The notes: generated from the letters alone by a model not told the origin. DNA of 64,000 bases from Pedobacter montanisoli (GCF_022809115.1 NZ_JALGBH010000002.1:1057543-1121542), one strand, 5' to 3'. Positions 44,778 through 53,982 are shown, numbered from the stretch's first letter. Program-made: numbers and translations.

Positions 44778-44809
44778 CAACAAAAGACACTAAAAAGTGC
44801 CTTTTGTTG
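44778..44809 (-). other. Hairpin immediately upstream of the AraC start codon
   Basis: 14-nt arms CAACAAAAGACACT (44778-44791)/AGTGCCTTTTGTTG (44796-44809) with loop AAAA. The single plus-strand A-C mismatch becomes a U-G pair in minus-strand RNA, so the structure is perfect only in that orientation. It could end transcription of the M1 peptidase gene or control translation of the AraC gene. No strong T run follows. Confidence 0.5.
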
Positions 44810-44828
44810 CATTATGAAGTAAATAAAA

Positions 44829-46694
44829 TCAATTTAATTCATAAACATTATCTTTTTTATTTTTATCGGGCACGTGGCTGCTACCCATCACCACTTTTTT
44901 AAGCTTTTTAACTGATTTTACATTTGAGCTATAAATGCTATTACCGCTTTCCCATACGCCAATAGTATGGTGTATTTTTTCGGTAGAACCATCTTCGTAG
45001 CTTAAGGTTAAATCTATAGGCAGTGGTTTCGTTCCTTTATTTTCTATTTCAATAGCATAGCCTTCTGCTGTTTTATTTACTGATTTTACAGCCATATCTA
45101 ACACGCCACCCTCAAAGAACCAGCGTTTCCAGAACCAGTCCAGATTTTTACCTGAACCTGCATTCATACTGTAAAAGAAATCATATGGCATGGGGTGTTT
45201 ACCATTCCACAGTTTAATATAGTGATGCAAAGCTTTGGTAAACAGTTCATCACCCAAATAATCTTTGATATAAAGGTAGCCTAAACCAGGTTTAGGATAA
45301 GAATTGGTAAAGCTTCCTGAACCTTTAAGATCAGGGGTAAGGGTCATGATCGGGGTGTCATCTTTACTTCCAGAACTAGATCCTGTAGCAGCAATTCCAT
45401 AATCGTCAACAATACTGTTATCTATCATTGGAGATATTAGCCATTCGCCAATGGTTGCCCAACCTTCGTCCATCCAGCCGTATTTGGTTTCGTTTATTCC
45501 CATATAGAAAGGAAACATGGTATGAAAAATTTCATGGTCGGTTAAGGTAATGGCATCTGTTCTGTTATCAACCGGATTGTCATTTACCATCATTGGGTAT
45601 TCCATCTGATCTAAACCATCAAAAACGGTTTCATGACTATATGGAAAAGGCCATTTAGGAAATGAATAGCTCATGGCGTGCACCGTTTTCTTGGCGAAAT
45701 CAATTACCTCATAATAATCTTTATGTTGAGCATTAAAAACAGCATCTACACGAGTACGCCTTTGCGTATTCGGATCTACTACCAAACTGGTAGATTTCCA
45801 TAAATAATGGTTACTGGTTGCAAAAGCAAAATCGACCACATTTTTTGCTTCAAACTTAAAGGTATTGTACGGTTTTGGAGCTGTAACCTTGTGCTGCGCA
45901 AGCGTAACACTATCTATCACATCTACTACATCATCTGTTTGATGTGCCAGCAGGTATTTTTCAAGTACATTTTTGGTAAAAACTTCTTTGGCATTCAACA
46001 AATCGCCTGTAGCCCATACCGCATAGTTCTGTGGTACGGTAATGGCAGCTTTAAAATTGCAAAAATCATTGTAAAACTCTTCAGAACCCGTATAAGGAAA
46101 TTTGTTCCAGCCATCTATATCATCATAAACAGCTATGCGTGGAAATGAATATGCTATAAAATGGGCGCCTTCATCTACTTGTCCGGTACGCACATGAGAA
46201 CCTTTGTTTAAAGTATAATTGTAGCTTATTTTAAATTTCAAAGATTTGCCGGGTTGTAATGCAGGTATTGTCATGTGCATATTGGTGCCGTCAATAACCA
46301 AACGCTCAATTTCCTGAGCTTGTCCATTCAGCAAAACTTTAGTAATCTGAACCCCATCACCCAGATCGCTTTCACTGATCTTACTTTTTCTTGGCGTTCC
46401 TTTCTTATAAAGATTAGGATAAAGCTTAAACCAGATTTCGTTCAGAACATCAGGACTGTTATTGGTATAAACAATCTCTACTTCACCTTTAAGCAAACGC
46501 GTTTCGGGATTAAAATCTATTTTAAGATCGTAATTGGCCGTATTTTGCCAGTAATTTTTACCAGGAGCACCACTTCTATCTCGGGTACCTTTCTGATAAG
46601 CTTGTTCAAACTCAGGTCCAACACTTAATTGTGCCTGAGCTGTTAGAGTTAATACCGTAAAAACTGCGGCATAAAATAATTTATTCCATTTCAT
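44829..46694 (-). CDS. Secreted M1-family metallopeptidase
   Basis: 621 residues from MKWNKLFYAAVFTVLTLTAQAQ (start 46694); a Met seven codons upstream overlaps the preceding gene and spoils the signal peptide. Zinc-binding HEIFH followed 18 residues later by Glu (HExxH-x18-E) in LTDHEIFHTMFPFY...GWMDEGWATIGEW. The N-terminal domain NYDLKIDFNPETRLLKGEVEI is the M1 saddle domain. The usual GxMEN exopeptidase motif appears as GLDQMEYPMMV, so the substrate N-terminus may be bound differently. Probably a periplasmic aminopeptidase-like enzyme. It follows the exonuclease gene by 10 bp. Confidence 0.9.
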   Translation of the reverse strand: MKWNKLFYAAVFTVLTLTAQAQLSVGPEFEQAYQKGTRDRSGAPGKNYWQNTANYDLKIDFNPETRLLKGEVEIVYTNNSPDVLNEIWFKLYPNLYKKGTPRKSKISESDLGDGVQITKVLLNGQAQEIERLVIDGTNMHMTIPALQPGKSLKFKISYNYTLNKGSHVRTGQVDEGAHFIAYSFPRIAVYDDIDGWNKFPYTGSEEFYNDFCNFKAAITVPQNYAVWATGDLLNAKEVFTKNVLEKYLLAHQTDDVVDVIDSVTLAQHKVTAPKPYNTFKFEAKNVVDFAFATSNHYLWKSTSLVVDPNTQRRTRVDAVFNAQHKDYYEVIDFAKKTVHAMSYSFPKWPFPYSHETVFDGLDQMEYPMMVNDNPVDNRTDAITLTDHEIFHTMFPFYMGINETKYGWMDEGWATIGEWLISPMIDNSIVDDYGIAATGSSSGSKDDTPIMTLTPDLKGSGSFTNSYPKPGLGYLYIKDYLGDELFTKALHHYIKLWNGKHPMPYDFFYSMNAGSGKNLDWFWKRWFFEGGVLDMAVKSVNKTAEGYAIEIENKGTKPLPIDLTLSYEDGSTEKIHHTIGVWESGNSIYSSNVKSVKKLKKVVMGSSHVPDKNKKDNVYELN

Positions 46695-46704
46695 AGCTGA
46701 TGTT

Positions 46705-47610
46705 TTATTTACCAAATTTCATTTTTAACTGTTCCAGCATATCATTGGTAACTGGTTTTGCAGGTTGTGGTTTTTGGGTTCTGGTAGCTTGTTTCTGCTC
46801 TTCTTTCTTTTTAGACCATCTTTTCCACACATCTTCCAGTTTTTTCTTGGTAAACAAAGGAAAATCTCCCTGCATCATCCAGGCATAATAACTGGGCTCT
46901 GTATCAAAAATACTTTCCAATGTACGTCCTTTATGCTTACCAAAGTTAATGGTCTCCTCTCCTTTTTCGTTATATACAATACGTCCGGCATAATCTACCG
47001 ATTTGTTCATATTGGTAAATTCATGAAGCGCATCTACATTGTTCTGCACAGGAACCGATTTTTTTCCGCTCTTATCTTCAAATTCAGCCTCTTTATACTT
47101 TTCAAGTTGAGCCAAAAGCACTTCGTAAGTTGCTCTTATATCAGCCTCGGCAGAATGTGCATTGATCAGCTCTTTCTCGCAATAGAATTTGTAGGCCGCT
47201 TTTAGTGTACGTTGTTCCATTTGGTGAAAAATATTCTGTACATCTACAAACTTCCTGTCGTTCATATCAAAATCTATCCCTACACGTAAAAATTCTTCTA
47301 AAAGCATCGGAATATCAAACTTGTTTGAATTATAACCCGCTAAATCTGCATCTGCTATAAAATCGGCTATTTCTTGCGCTATAGCACCAAAAACAGGTGC
47401 ATCTTTAATGTCTTCGTCATAAATGCCATGGATCAATGATGTAGCCAAGGGAATCGGCATTTCAGGGTTTATTCTTTTGGTCAATATCTGCTCTGTTCCA
47501 TCGGGCATAATTTTTAAAACGGCTATTTCTACGATCCTGTCTATACCTACGTTAATACCGGTAGCTTCCAGGTCAAAAAATGCCAAAGGGCGTCTCAGGT
47601 TTAATTTCAT
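46705..47610 (-). CDS. DnaQ-like 3'-5' exonuclease with ExoX-like C-terminal domain
   Basis: 301 residues from MKLNLRRPLAFFDLEATG (start 47610). DEDDh exonuclease motifs: FFDLEATGINVG (Exo I), GYNSNKFDIPMLLEEF (Exo II) and HSAEADIRATYEV (Exo III His and Asp). The C-terminal part INFGKHKGRTLESIF ... YYAWMMQGDFP matches the small domain found behind many bacterial DnaQ-like/ExoX enzymes. Likely degrades single-stranded or mismatched 3' ends in DNA repair. A CAAAGG/CCTTTG hairpin lies about 20 bp upstream; no TAnnTTTG box was found. Confidence 0.88.
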   Translation of the reverse strand: MKLNLRRPLAFFDLEATGINVGIDRIVEIAVLKIMPDGTEQILTKRINPEMPIPLATSLIHGIYDEDIKDAPVFGAIAQEIADFIADADLAGYNSNKFDIPMLLEEFLRVGIDFDMNDRKFVDVQNIFHQMEQRTLKAAYKFYCEKELINAHSAEADIRATYEVLLAQLEKYKEAEFEDKSGKKSVPVQNNVDALHEFTNMNKSVDYAGRIVYNEKGEETINFGKHKGRTLESIFDTEPSYYAWMMQGDFPLFTKKKLEDVWKRWSKKKEEQKQATRTQKPQPAKPVTNDMLEQLKMKFGK

Positions 47611-47737
47611 GATAAAAAACTTAATATTCAAAGGTGCTAAAAACCTTTGTTACTTGCTATTTTTTCTTTAAAAAGCCTCAATTATCAAATAAAATGTAAA
47701 TTGCACATTTAACCATCACAAACTAACAAACTATTTT

Positions 47738-49717
47738 ATGTATAAGATCTTAATTATCGCTTGCGTATTCTTCTCTTTTGGTGCATACGCACAGGATTTC
47801 TCCTATGGAGATATTGAAGATTCTGAGCAAAGCTTTAGCAAAAGTACTTTAGACAGTAATGCCAATGCCATATATCTTAATGAGTACGGTACTTCCAGAT
47901 TCATATTTGATTCGCAAACGGGAAATATGAAATTAGTTCATGATTATCATGCCAGAATCAAGATTTTCAATAAAGACGGTGCTAAGTCTGCCGATATTGT
48001 AGTGCCCCTATACAGATATGGCACAGGGAACGATCAGCAGGAATACATTTCCAATCTTACAGCCTCAACCTTTAATTATGCAAATGGTTCTTACAATGAA
48101 AGTGTCCTGAATAAGAACAACATCTTTCGCGAGAACAAGAATAAATATGTTACGCTGGTAAAGTTTACCCTACCCAATATTAAAGACAATTCTATTATTG
48201 AGTATAAATATACCATAGAAAGCCCTTACCTCTTTAATTACAGAACCTGGGAATTCCAAACAGATATTCCAAAATTAAAAAGCACATATATTGCCTATAT
48301 TCCTTCAAACTACAATTATAACGTTACACTAAGAGGTTTTTATAAACTTAGTGATTCAAAAGCCGAAATATCTCGTGAATGTTTAAGGGTTTCTGGTGTG
48401 GATATGGACTGTTCTAAGTTAACTTATACGATGAACTATATACCTGCTTTTATAGAAGAAGAGTACATGACTTCGGCTGCAAACTACAAATCGGCTATTT
48501 ATTTTGAACTGGCAGAGGTATTTTACTTAAACGGTTCAAGAAAGAAATACACCAGCACATGGAAAGATGTAGAAATGCAACTGGTAGATGATAAGAATTT
48601 TGGTGGCCATCTTAAACGAAAAGATGTTTTTAAAGATATTGTACCTAACATCACTAAAGATGCCAGTACAGAACTGGAGAAAGCAAAAGCCATTTTTGAC
48701 TACATCAAAAAACAAATTAAATGGAACAACATTTACTCAAAATATGGCGACGAAAGTATTAAATCTGTATTGGAAAGCCGTTCAGGAAATTCAGCAGAAA
48801 TTAATTTATCATTAATAGCAGCTTTGTCTGCTGCTAATATTGATGTGGAAGCTGTGATCTTATCTACCAGAGATAATGGTATGGTGAGTAAAATAAATCC
48901 GGTAATCAGCGAATTCAACTATGTAATTGCCAAAGCCAATATTGATGGCGAAAGCTATCTGTTAGACGCCACAGAGCCACTAATTCAATTCGGTTTACTG
49001 CCTTTAAGATGTGTAAATGATCAGGGAAGGGTAATTAATCTGAAAAAACCCTCATACTGGATTGATCTTAAAGCCAATAAAAAAAGCACCAGTGTTCATT
49101 TCTTTAACGGAAAATTAGGCAAGGATGGAAAAATTACCGGCAAATTAACTTCCAGCAGTAATGGTTACGACGCCTTAAGTACCCGGAAAAACATTAAAAA
49201 ATATTCTTCACTAGATGAGTATGTAGAAAAACTGGAAGAAAAATTATCTGGTATTAAAATCAAAGATTTTTCGATTAAAAATATAGACAGTATAGATCTT
49301 CTCATGGAAGAAGAATATCAGTTAGAATTTACTGTTCAGAATATGCAAAATGCAGATCAATCTTATTTCAGTCCATTTTTTATTAATCCGATAAAGAAAA
49401 ATCCTTTCAAATTAAAAGAGAGAAATTATCCGGTAGATCTTGGAGCGCAGTATGAAGAGAGAACTACCATTAATTTGGAACTTCCTGAAAATTACAAAGT
49501 AAAAGAAACACCTAAAGAAATTGCGGTTTCATTGCCTAATAACGGTGGCAGGTATCTGTTGCAAACTACTGTTAATGATGGCAGCATGATGATTAGCCAG
49601 GTATTTACTTTAAATAAACCTATTTACAGCGCAGAGGAATATTTTGCGCTTAAAGAATTTTATAACAGAATCATACAGGCACAGAAAACTGAGATTTTAT
49701 TAACTAAAGCCAAGTAA
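47738..49717 (+). CDS. DUF3857/transglutaminase-like secreted protein, degenerate catalytic triad
   Basis: 659 residues with signal peptide MYKILIIACVFFSFGAYAQ. DUF3857 domain at about 45-210 (YGTSRFIFDSQTGNMKLVHD), then a transglutaminase-like fold at about 310-415, then DUF3858-like beta domains. The triad is not intact: the Cys position is S352 (SRSGNSAEINLSL), the His position is Y395 (SEFNYVIAKANI) and only D410 (YLLDATEP) remains. It is thus probably non-enzymatic, acting in binding or assembly. It overlaps the next gene, an intact paralogue, as TAATG. Confidence 0.87.
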   Translation: MYKILIIACVFFSFGAYAQDFSYGDIEDSEQSFSKSTLDSNANAIYLNEYGTSRFIFDSQTGNMKLVHDYHARIKIFNKDGAKSADIVVPLYRYGTGNDQQEYISNLTASTFNYANGSYNESVLNKNNIFRENKNKYVTLVKFTLPNIKDNSIIEYKYTIESPYLFNYRTWEFQTDIPKLKSTYIAYIPSNYNYNVTLRGFYKLSDSKAEISRECLRVSGVDMDCSKLTYTMNYIPAFIEEEYMTSAANYKSAIYFELAEVFYLNGSRKKYTSTWKDVEMQLVDDKNFGGHLKRKDVFKDIVPNITKDASTELEKAKAIFDYIKKQIKWNNIYSKYGDESIKSVLESRSGNSAEINLSLIAALSAANIDVEAVILSTRDNGMVSKINPVISEFNYVIAKANIDGESYLLDATEPLIQFGLLPLRCVNDQGRVINLKKPSYWIDLKANKKSTSVHFFNGKLGKDGKITGKLTSSSNGYDALSTRKNIKKYSSLDEYVEKLEEKLSGIKIKDFSIKNIDSIDLLMEEEYQLEFTVQNMQNADQSYFSPFFINPIKKNPFKLKERNYPVDLGAQYEERTTINLELPENYKVKETPKEIAVSLPNNGGRYLLQTTVNDGSMMISQVFTLNKPIYSAEEYFALKEFYNRIIQAQKTEILLTKAK

Positions 49718-51615
49718 TGAGAAAAATATTATTATCCATATTATCAGTAATTAGTGTTTTTTATGCAAATGCACAGAATTTTAGTGCAGAAACCATACCT
49801 CAGGCTTTAAAAAACAGAGCTACCGCAATTATAAGACAGAGTGAAACAACGGTTGATATGCGTTCAACAGACAATGTAATGTTAACGGTTAAAAAAGCAA
49901 TTACGATCCTTAACAAAAATGGAGATGATCATGCTTCACTAGCGCTGTTTTATGATAAAAATACTTCTATTAAAGGCGTTAAAGGAGAGATTTATGATGA
50001 GTTTGGCAAATTGACCAGCAAGTTCTCTTTAAGTAATTTCAAAGATGAAAGCGCCGTAAGTAATTTTTCTTTATATGAAGACAGCAGGGTTAAATATTAC
50101 AGCCCGGCGGTTAACATATATCCTTATACCATTGTTTATACCTATGAAATTCGCAATAAACAGAATCTGGTTATACCCGAGTGGCGACCTATCTCAAGTT
50201 ATGACATTGCTGCCGAAAAAAGTACTTATCAGTTCATTTGCAATCCAAAAGATGAATTACGCATTCATTCTGCTAATTATAACAGAACACCTGAAGAAGT
50301 TCTTACCGATAAACAGAAAGTTTTAAAATGGTCTGTAGAAAACGTGGCTGCCATAAAACAGGAAGATTACAGCCCAAATGCAGCTGTTTTTCTGACCAGC
50401 ATAAAAGTGGCACCTAAAGACTTCGTATATTATAATTTAAAGGGCAGTTACAGTAACTGGGATGAACTTGGAAAAATTACTTACGATAATTTATTAAAAA
50501 ACAGACAGGATTTACCCGCTCCAACTAAAGACTTTATTAGAGAACTGGTAAGTAAAGAAAAAACCGACCGTGATAAAGCACAAAAAATATATAAATATAT
50601 GCAGCAAAAAACCAGATACATCAGCGTTCAGCTGGGTATAGGCGGTTTGCAGCCTTCTTTTGCTTCAGACGTAGATAAATTAGGCTATGGTGATTGTAAA
50701 GGACTTGTAAATTACATGCAGAGCCTACTGGATGCGGTAAATATAGAATCTTACTATTGTGTTGTTGAAGCCGGCAATAACAAAAAAGATCTGATCTCAT
50801 CATTTGCCAGTATGGAACAGGGAAATCACATTATACTTTGTTTGCCTTTAAAAGGTGATACCACTTGGCTAGAATGCACCGATCAGGAAATTCCTTTTGG
50901 GTATTTAGGGAGTTTTACCAGCAACCGTTTGGTATTAGCTTGTACAAAAGATGGCGGAAAATTACTGAAAACGCCAAAATATAATGCCGAAAACAGCCTT
51001 CAGGAACGAAAAGCTTCTTTTGTACTTTCTAAAGAAGGTAATCTTAAGGGAAATGTAACGACCACGTTTAAAGGAGAACAGTATGAAAATCATACATACC
51101 TGCTCAATAAATCTCAAAACGACAGGGAAAATGCATTAAGGAAGATATACGATGTGAACAATATCAATTTTGATGAGATAGCGTTCAAAAAAGATGAAGA
51201 CCAGATCATTTTCACAGAAGATCTAAAGATAAACGTCGGACATTACGCACCTGTAAACAATGGTAAGTTATTTTTAAACCCAAATCTGCTAAATGTTAAA
51301 AAGAGTATTCCATTTATCAGAAACCGGGTTCTACCCTTATATATCAGTTCAGGTTATACAGATGTTGATCATATCTCTTACACCTTAGATCAGGATATTG
51401 TACCTGAATTTCAACCCAAATCTGTGCATATTAAAAATGAGTTTGGTTCTTATACTTTAGAAGTAAAGAAAGAGGATAATAAGTTGATCTATTACAGGAT
51501 ATTATCTATTAAAGAAGGTATGTATAAAGCTGCAGATTATGCTAAATTTCAGGAATTTATAAGTGAGGTTGTTCAAAATGATAACTTAAAGCTTATTCTT
51601 AGCTTAAAAGGATAA
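49717..51615 (+). CDS. DUF3857/transglutaminase-like secreted protein, intact triad
   Basis: 632 residues with signal peptide MRKILLSILSVISVFYANAQ. DUF3857 domain at about 30-220, transglutaminase-like domain at about 285-395 with Cys327 (GYGDCKGLVNYM), His371 (EQGNHIILCLP) and Asp389 (WLECTDQ), all in place. These secreted cysteine-triad proteins may act as peptidases or cross-linking enzymes; no substrate is known. Translationally coupled to the degenerate paralogue before it, suggesting the two products act together. Its 3' end overlaps the small minus-strand gene by 17 bp. Confidence 0.88.
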   Translation: MRKILLSILSVISVFYANAQNFSAETIPQALKNRATAIIRQSETTVDMRSTDNVMLTVKKAITILNKNGDDHASLALFYDKNTSIKGVKGEIYDEFGKLTSKFSLSNFKDESAVSNFSLYEDSRVKYYSPAVNIYPYTIVYTYEIRNKQNLVIPEWRPISSYDIAAEKSTYQFICNPKDELRIHSANYNRTPEEVLTDKQKVLKWSVENVAAIKQEDYSPNAAVFLTSIKVAPKDFVYYNLKGSYSNWDELGKITYDNLLKNRQDLPAPTKDFIRELVSKEKTDRDKAQKIYKYMQQKTRYISVQLGIGGLQPSFASDVDKLGYGDCKGLVNYMQSLLDAVNIESYYCVVEAGNNKKDLISSFASMEQGNHIILCLPLKGDTTWLECTDQEIPFGYLGSFTSNRLVLACTKDGGKLLKTPKYNAENSLQERKASFVLSKEGNLKGNVTTTFKGEQYENHTYLLNKSQNDRENALRKIYDVNNINFDEIAFKKDEDQIIFTEDLKINVGHYAPVNNGKLFLNPNLLNVKKSIPFIRNRVLPLYISSGYTDVDHISYTLDQDIVPEFQPKSVHIKNEFGSYTLEVKKEDNKLIYYRILSIKEGMYKAADYAKFQEFISEVVQNDNLKLILSLKG

Positions 51616-51721
51616 TACCCACACCAATACCTACTGCCATAATCAGGTACATGAGAACCTCTGTAGTGGCAAAGCGCTTATATTTTGTCCAAAATGAATA
51701 GTCTTCTTTATCTTCTTTCAT
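51599..51721 (-). CDS. 40-residue single-pass membrane protein (overlooked small gene)
   Basis: Reads MKEDKEDYSFWTKYKRF at the N-terminus, followed by a hydrophobic segment (VLMYLIMAVGIGVGIILLS) to the end. A charged cytoplasmic head with one membrane helix is predicted. Support: a consensus TATATTTG box ends 7 nt before the ATG, the same spacing as other genes here, and the amino-acid composition is that of a real membrane peptide. It ends inside the 3' end of the convergent transglutaminase-like gene. Function unknown; I recall similar short proteins in Sphingobacteriaceae but cannot verify it here. Confidence 0.65.
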   Translation of the reverse strand: MKEDKEDYSFWTKYKRFATTEVLMYLIMAVGIGVGIILLS

Positions 51722-51728
51722 AATTTGG

Positions 51729-51736
51729 CAAATATA
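51729..51736 (-). promoter_or_regulatory. TAnnTTTG -7 box for the 40-residue protein
   Basis: TATATTTG on the minus strand, 7 nt before the ATG at 51721, between that gene and the terminator of the upstream redoxin operon, so the small gene has its own transcript. Confidence 0.55.
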
Positions 51737-51746
51737 GCGATAAGTA

Positions 51747-51784
51747 AAAGAGGATATCAAATGGTATTTTTTGATATCCTCTTT
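51747..51784 (-). terminator. Terminator of the mutS-redoxin operon
   Basis: A perfect 15-bp stem AAAGAGGATATCAAA (51747-51761)/TTTGATATCCTCTTT (51770-51784) with an 8-nt loop, 11 bp after the stop codon of the last redoxin gene. The trailing T residues on the minus strand are few. Confidence 0.75.
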
Positions 51785-51794
51785 ATATTAAAGA

Positions 51795-52412
51795 TTACTT
51801 ACCTGCTGCTTTTTTCCATTTTATACTGCATCCAATAGCCTTGGTAAAACCTACAGTTGGTTTTTCACCTTTGAGCAATTGATTTACGGCATTCTGAACA
51901 TAATTATCACGTACAGGATTTTCCATCTCCTGATCGTTGTCAATGGCGCCTATGTAAGCCACTTCATTTCCTTTGGCTGTTTTCTGCAATACAAAAACAT
52001 GCGGCGTTTTATTGGCACCATATTTTTTGGTATAAACGTGGTTAGGATCCTCTAAATAAGCAAAAGTAAATTTCTTGCTTTTAGCTCTTTCCTGCATTTG
52101 ATCAAAACTATCGCCTGGCGAAACAATAGGATCATTTGTATTGATAGCAACCACAGGATAACCTTTTGCTGCAAACATTTTATGAAGACCTTCTACCCTG
52201 TCTTCATATGCTCTTGAAACCGGGCAGGTATTGCAGGTAAAAACCACGATATAGCCTTTGGCATCTTTATAATCAGTCAGCGATACCATTTTTTCATTGA
52301 CATTCTTTAATTTAAAATCTGCGGCCAGATCGCCCAGTTGATAACCTTTATCTTGTGCCTTTACGGTTATAAAGCCCATGATCGTTATACAGAGTATTAC
52401 TAATCTTTTCAT
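51795..52412 (-). CDS. Secreted redoxin (thioredoxin-fold, CNTC)
   Basis: 205 residues with signal peptide MKRLVILCITIMGFITVKAQ. AhpC/TSA-type redoxin: LGDLAADFKLKNVNEKMVSL, active-site CNTCPVSRAYEDRV, then KTPHVFVLQKT with the cis-Pro. Likely a periplasmic thiol oxidoreductase. The closing segment GFTKAIGCSIKWK carries a further Cys. Last gene of the operon, 22 bp after the TlpA-like gene. Confidence 0.87.
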   Translation of the reverse strand: MKRLVILCITIMGFITVKAQDKGYQLGDLAADFKLKNVNEKMVSLTDYKDAKGYIVVFTCNTCPVSRAYEDRVEGLHKMFAAKGYPVVAINTNDPIVSPGDSFDQMQERAKSKKFTFAYLEDPNHVYTKKYGANKTPHVFVLQKTAKGNEVAYIGAIDNDQEMENPVRDNYVQNAVNQLLKGEKPTVGFTKAIGCSIKWKKAAGK

Positions 52413-52434
52413 AGCTTCATTTTTTAGATTTATA

Positions 52435-52917
52435 TTATTGGTTACTTATTCTCTTAATATGTGTTGCTAATTCTGTATAGCTAAATTCTTTCTCGTAAAA
52501 TTCCTTGATCTTCTTTTGGGTATTGATAAATAAGGTAGCCGGTAAAGCCCCCGACCATTTTTTATCTACTCCATCTATAAATGCCTGCTGGTTAGAAGCA
52601 CTGGCTACAAAAACCTCTGATCTTATCTGGTTCTTCGCAACAAAAGGAACAACAGCTTCTTTGATTTTTGACTTAAAATCCATACTGATCAATAAAACTT
52701 TTATAGGCAATTTGCTGTTTTCTGCATTCAGTTTTTCAAAATAAGGTAACTCTTCTACACAAGGCCCACACCAGGTTGCCCAGAAATTAATAACGTAAGT
52801 TGTATCCTTTCCTTTGGCTACTCTTTGCTCCAGCTCATTTAAAGTTAATAATTTAACCTGGGCTTTTAAACCAACATAACTTATTAATAATAAAAGTATT
52901 ACCACAATCTTTTTCAT
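52435..52917 (-). CDS. TlpA-like thioredoxin-fold protein (CGPC)
   Basis: 160 residues with an N-terminal signal or anchor (MKKIVVILLLLISYVGLKAQ). Thioredoxin active site NFWATWCGPCVEELPYF and the cis-Pro in SGALPATLFINTQ. Probably a periplasmic disulfide reductase. Overlaps the preceding gene by 4 bp (ATGA), so it is translated from the same mRNA. Confidence 0.88.
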   Translation of the reverse strand: MKKIVVILLLLISYVGLKAQVKLLTLNELEQRVAKGKDTTYVINFWATWCGPCVEELPYFEKLNAENSKLPIKVLLISMDFKSKIKEAVVPFVAKNQIRSEVFVASASNQQAFIDGVDKKWSGALPATLFINTQKKIKEFYEKEFSYTELATHIKRISNQ

Positions 52918-53471
52918 ACCTTATTTATTAATGTGTTTAACCTTTGCTCCACAAATTTGTTTTGTGGTTTTCTTGAAGGATCTACCTCATCGTCTATCTG
53001 GCCTATATATTTAATTAAATAACCTTTGGTCTGTTTTTTTAAGATCACAGCTGTAGGTGTTTTCTTAATACCTAAAAGCCAGGTATATTTAAAATTCTCA
53101 TCAGACAGGTAAGGAAAGGTAAATCCTTTTTTAACGGCCATTTCTTTCATGGCTGGTAAAGCATCAAGTGGGTATTTCACTGCATTATCGCCATAAGGCC
53201 CAATGGCTACAACAGGATAACCCAGAGATTTGTACTTTTTATGTAAAGCAATAACCCTGTCTTCATATAAAATACAATGGTCGCAGCTAGGTGTCATAAA
53301 TACAAGCACAAACCCTTTAACCTGTTTTTGTGCATTTAGATCGTAAGTTTTACCATCAATATTTTTGAGTACAATATTATCCAGTACAGAACCTTCTTTA
53401 AGTGGTTCCTGTGCTTTTAGCTGGCTGCAAACCGAGAGCAATAATATTAAAAATAGCTTTTTAAATTTCAT
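52914..53471 (-). CDS. Secreted redoxin (thioredoxin-fold, CDHC)
   Basis: 185 residues with signal peptide MKFKKLFLILLLSVCSQLKAQ. Redoxin fold: LKEGSVLDNIVLKNIDGK, active-site TPSCDHCILYEDRVIALHKKY, VVAIGPYGDN, and cis-Pro in IKKTPTAVILKK. It resembles the redoxin gene two positions downstream (shared YEDRV...LHK and GYPVVAI stretches), so the two are likely paralogues. It lies 6 bp after the NlpC/P60 gene. Confidence 0.86.
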   Translation of the reverse strand: MKFKKLFLILLLSVCSQLKAQEPLKEGSVLDNIVLKNIDGKTYDLNAQKQVKGFVLVFMTPSCDHCILYEDRVIALHKKYKSLGYPVVAIGPYGDNAVKYPLDALPAMKEMAVKKGFTFPYLSDENFKYTWLLGIKKTPTAVILKKQTKGYLIKYIGQIDDEVDPSRKPQNKFVEQRLNTLINKV

Positions 53472-53477
53472 ATGTTT

Positions 53478-53978
53478 TTATTTAGGTGAACCCGCTTTTA
53501 CAAAGGCATTCTGATAAGCTGGCAAAGTAAGGTCATCAACAATAACGCCTCTGGTTGTAGAGGCATGAACAAAAAAATCATTATTTAAATAAATACCCAC
53601 GTGATCAACCTCTTTACCACCAAACGAAAAGAATACCAGATCTCCTTCTTTAAGATGGCTTAAGTTTTTCTTTTTTATGGCATCTGCCTGATCCTTGGAT
53701 CTTCTGGGCAATTCTACATTATAGATCTGTTTTTGTAGCAAGAGGGCAAAGCCAGAGCAGTCGATACCGCTTTTATCCAAGCCGCCTAATTTATAACGCA
53801 CACCACTCCAGTCTGTAATGAACCGATAAAGTTGTTTGCTCTTTAAATTAGACATTGCATCTGCTGCACGTGCAGCCGTACTTTTTTGGGCTACATATTT
53901 TTTTGAACCGCAGGATGCTAAGAATAATAGCCCCATTAGTAAGCAGATTGCCGGAAATTGGGTAAACTTCTTCAACAT
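53478..53978 (-). CDS. NlpC/P60 (C40) peptidoglycan hydrolase lipoprotein
   Basis: 166 residues from MLKKFTQFPAICLLMGLL (start 53978), with a lipobox ending LFLASC; an earlier in-frame Met overlaps the preceding gene. The NlpC/P60 domain has Cys in SGIDCSGFALLLQ, His in EVDHVGIYLNN, and a further His in FFVHASTTRG as the third member. It probably cleaves peptide stems of peptidoglycan at the outer or inner membrane. Separated by 4 bp from the upstream zinc-ribbon/alpha-CTD-like gene. Confidence 0.9.
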   Translation of the reverse strand: MLKKFTQFPAICLLMGLLFLASCGSKKYVAQKSTAARAADAMSNLKSKQLYRFITDWSGVRYKLGGLDKSGIDCSGFALLLQKQIYNVELPRRSKDQADAIKKKNLSHLKEGDLVFFSFGGKEVDHVGIYLNNDFFVHASTTRGVIVDDLTLPAYQNAFVKAGSPK

Positions 53979-53982
53979 AATT

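Noticed and set aside
46765..47205. 146-codon frame antisense to the DnaQ-like exonuclease gene
   Set aside because: Antisense shadow of a gene with intact exonuclease motifs.
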